Positions 13,125 to 13,752 of a DNA stretch of 13,752 bases are shown here, piece by piece. The notes beneath the pieces were generated by a model. The model did no database searches and was not told the origin of the DNA. It worked only from the letters and a program-made list of their open reading frames with translations. Numbering within the stretch: the first letter of the stretch is position 1; every line of letters begins with the position of its first letter. The position numbers and the translations under genes are program-made. Origin of the DNA: Nitrospirae bacterium GWC2_42_7 (lineage in GTDB: Bacteria; Nitrospirota; Thermodesulfovibrionia; Thermodesulfovibrionales; UBA6898); NCBI GenBank assembly GCA_001803645.1, contig MHDW01000185.1:12687-26438 (forward strand). Direction: 5' to 3'.

Positions 13125-13752
13125 CGACTTTCAGAGCGCTTATACTGGTCTTTCTTTTAACGATCCTCGCCTACAGCAATACACTCAACGGCGAGTTCCA
13201 GTTCGATGACGATCTATCCGTTAAAAGGAACCCTTATGTCACAGGAAGTTCAAGGCTTTCCTGGGATAATATTAGTCTGAATGCGGTAAGCGGAGGCAGG
13301 CCTTTCACATCTATTACTTTTGCACTGAATTACAGGTTCGGAGGGTTTGATGTAAGATGGTATCACATAACCAATCTTGCAATTCATCTTTTTAACGGCC
13401 TCTTGCTTTTTGTCTTTGTTCTCCGGACATTTCGTTCTCCGAAACTGCCGTCTTTTTATTCTGATAGCGCTGAAACTGCCGCGCTCTTCGCCTCTGCGAT
13501 ATTCCTTCTTCATCCAATACAGACTCAGGCGGTCAGTTATATTTCCCAGAGGTCAGAATTGCTTGCCTCTCTGTTTTTCCTCTGCGCGCTCCTTGCGTAT
13601 ATTGAGGCAGTCAATTCTGAAAATAAGATCAATTCATTCCTGCTTTATCCTGCGTCTGCACTTTGCCTGCTGTTTGCAATAGGCAGTAAGGAAATAGCTG
13701 TAACAATACCTGTTGTTATGCTTATGTATGATCTCTATTTCCTGAGGGACAG
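13121..13752 (+). CDS. TMTC/PMT-like multispanning glycosyltransferase, N-terminal part (runs off window)
   Basis: ATG 13121 overlaps the previous stop (ATGA). The frame is open to the window end, 210 codons. A signal-anchor helix leads into FQFDDDLSVKRNPYV (27-40), whose acidic run is the first-loop catalytic site of GT-C enzymes of the TMTC type. GGRPFTSITFALNYRFGG, WYHITNLAIHLFNGLLLF and LLHPIQTQAVSYISQRSE (His131 in HPIQTQ) then follow, and IGSKEIAVTIP near the end. This series is characteristic of bacterial TMTC-like proteins, which usually carry a long TPR domain at the C-terminus; that part is not in the window. A role in protein or glycan O-glycosylation on the outer face is inferred. 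Confidence 0.85.
   Translation, partial: MTTFRALILVFLLTILAYSNTLNGEFQFDDDLSVKRNPYVTGSSRLSWDNISLNAVSGGRPFTSITFALNYRFGGFDVRWYHITNLAIHLFNGLLLFVFVLRTFRSPKLPSFYSDSAETAALFASAIFLLHPIQTQAVSYISQRSELLASLFFLCALLAYIEAVNSENKINSFLLYPASALCLLFAIGSKEIAVTIPVVMLMYDLYFLRD

Noticed and set aside
13250..13513. Minus-strand and alternative-frame ORFs over the last 600 bases
   Set aside because: The + strand frame from 13121 is open to the end and carries recognisable TMTC-type motifs; the other frames show none.

Overview
The window looks like part of a bacterial surface-polysaccharide (exopolysaccharide or O-antigen) locus. Almost every recognisable gene on the + strand fits glycan assembly: glycosyltransferases, an amidotransferase, a radical SAM enzyme, an SGNH hydrolase and large multispanning sugar transferases. 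No convincing gene was found on the - strand. The moderate, locally variable base composition, the family mix and the dispersed heptanucleotide repeats remind me of Nitrospirota or deltaproteobacterial-type genomes. That is an impression from memory; there is no rRNA or marker gene to test it.

Layout. 1-212: C-terminal end of a SAM-dependent methyltransferase. 335-1268: a two-gene AbiEii-type nucleotidyltransferase toxin with a small partner, bracketed by a perfect 45-base direct repeat of the methyltransferase 3' end. 1392-1473: heptad repeats and a 20-codon relic of an asparagine-synthase start. 1463-3986: an AT-rich cassette of carbamoyltransferase (internally deleted), SGNH hydrolase (intact), SxtJ-like membrane protein (one frameshift) and DUF5989-like peptide (intact). 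4053-13752: a tightly packed probable operon of asnB-type amidotransferase, GT4 glycosyltransferase, B12-binding radical SAM protein, GT2 glycosyltransferase, GT-C-like membrane protein with a TPR unit, DUF2304 protein, GT39-like membrane protein, and a TMTC-like membrane protein that runs off the window. Four junctions there have 4-base stop/start overlaps.

How the genes may work together. GT4 and GT2 enzymes would add sugars or charge a lipid carrier on the cytoplasmic face. The multispanning GT-C-type proteins would transfer sugars outside the membrane. The AsnB-like enzyme, radical SAM protein, methyltransferase and (once) carbamoyltransferase/SGNH pair would decorate the sugars with amide, methyl, carbamoyl or acyl groups. 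This is inferred from families and context.

The most striking property is that the locus is full of scars. These are a duplicated methyltransferase tail around the toxin module, a decapitated asnB copy, a carbamoyltransferase missing its middle, a frameshifted SxtJ gene, and a glycosyltransferase tail relic that now carries the start codon of the next gene. A degenerate heptanucleotide repeat lies at four gene starts or relic boundaries and also inside the asnB coding sequence. The locus appears to evolve by cassette gain and loss at short repeats.
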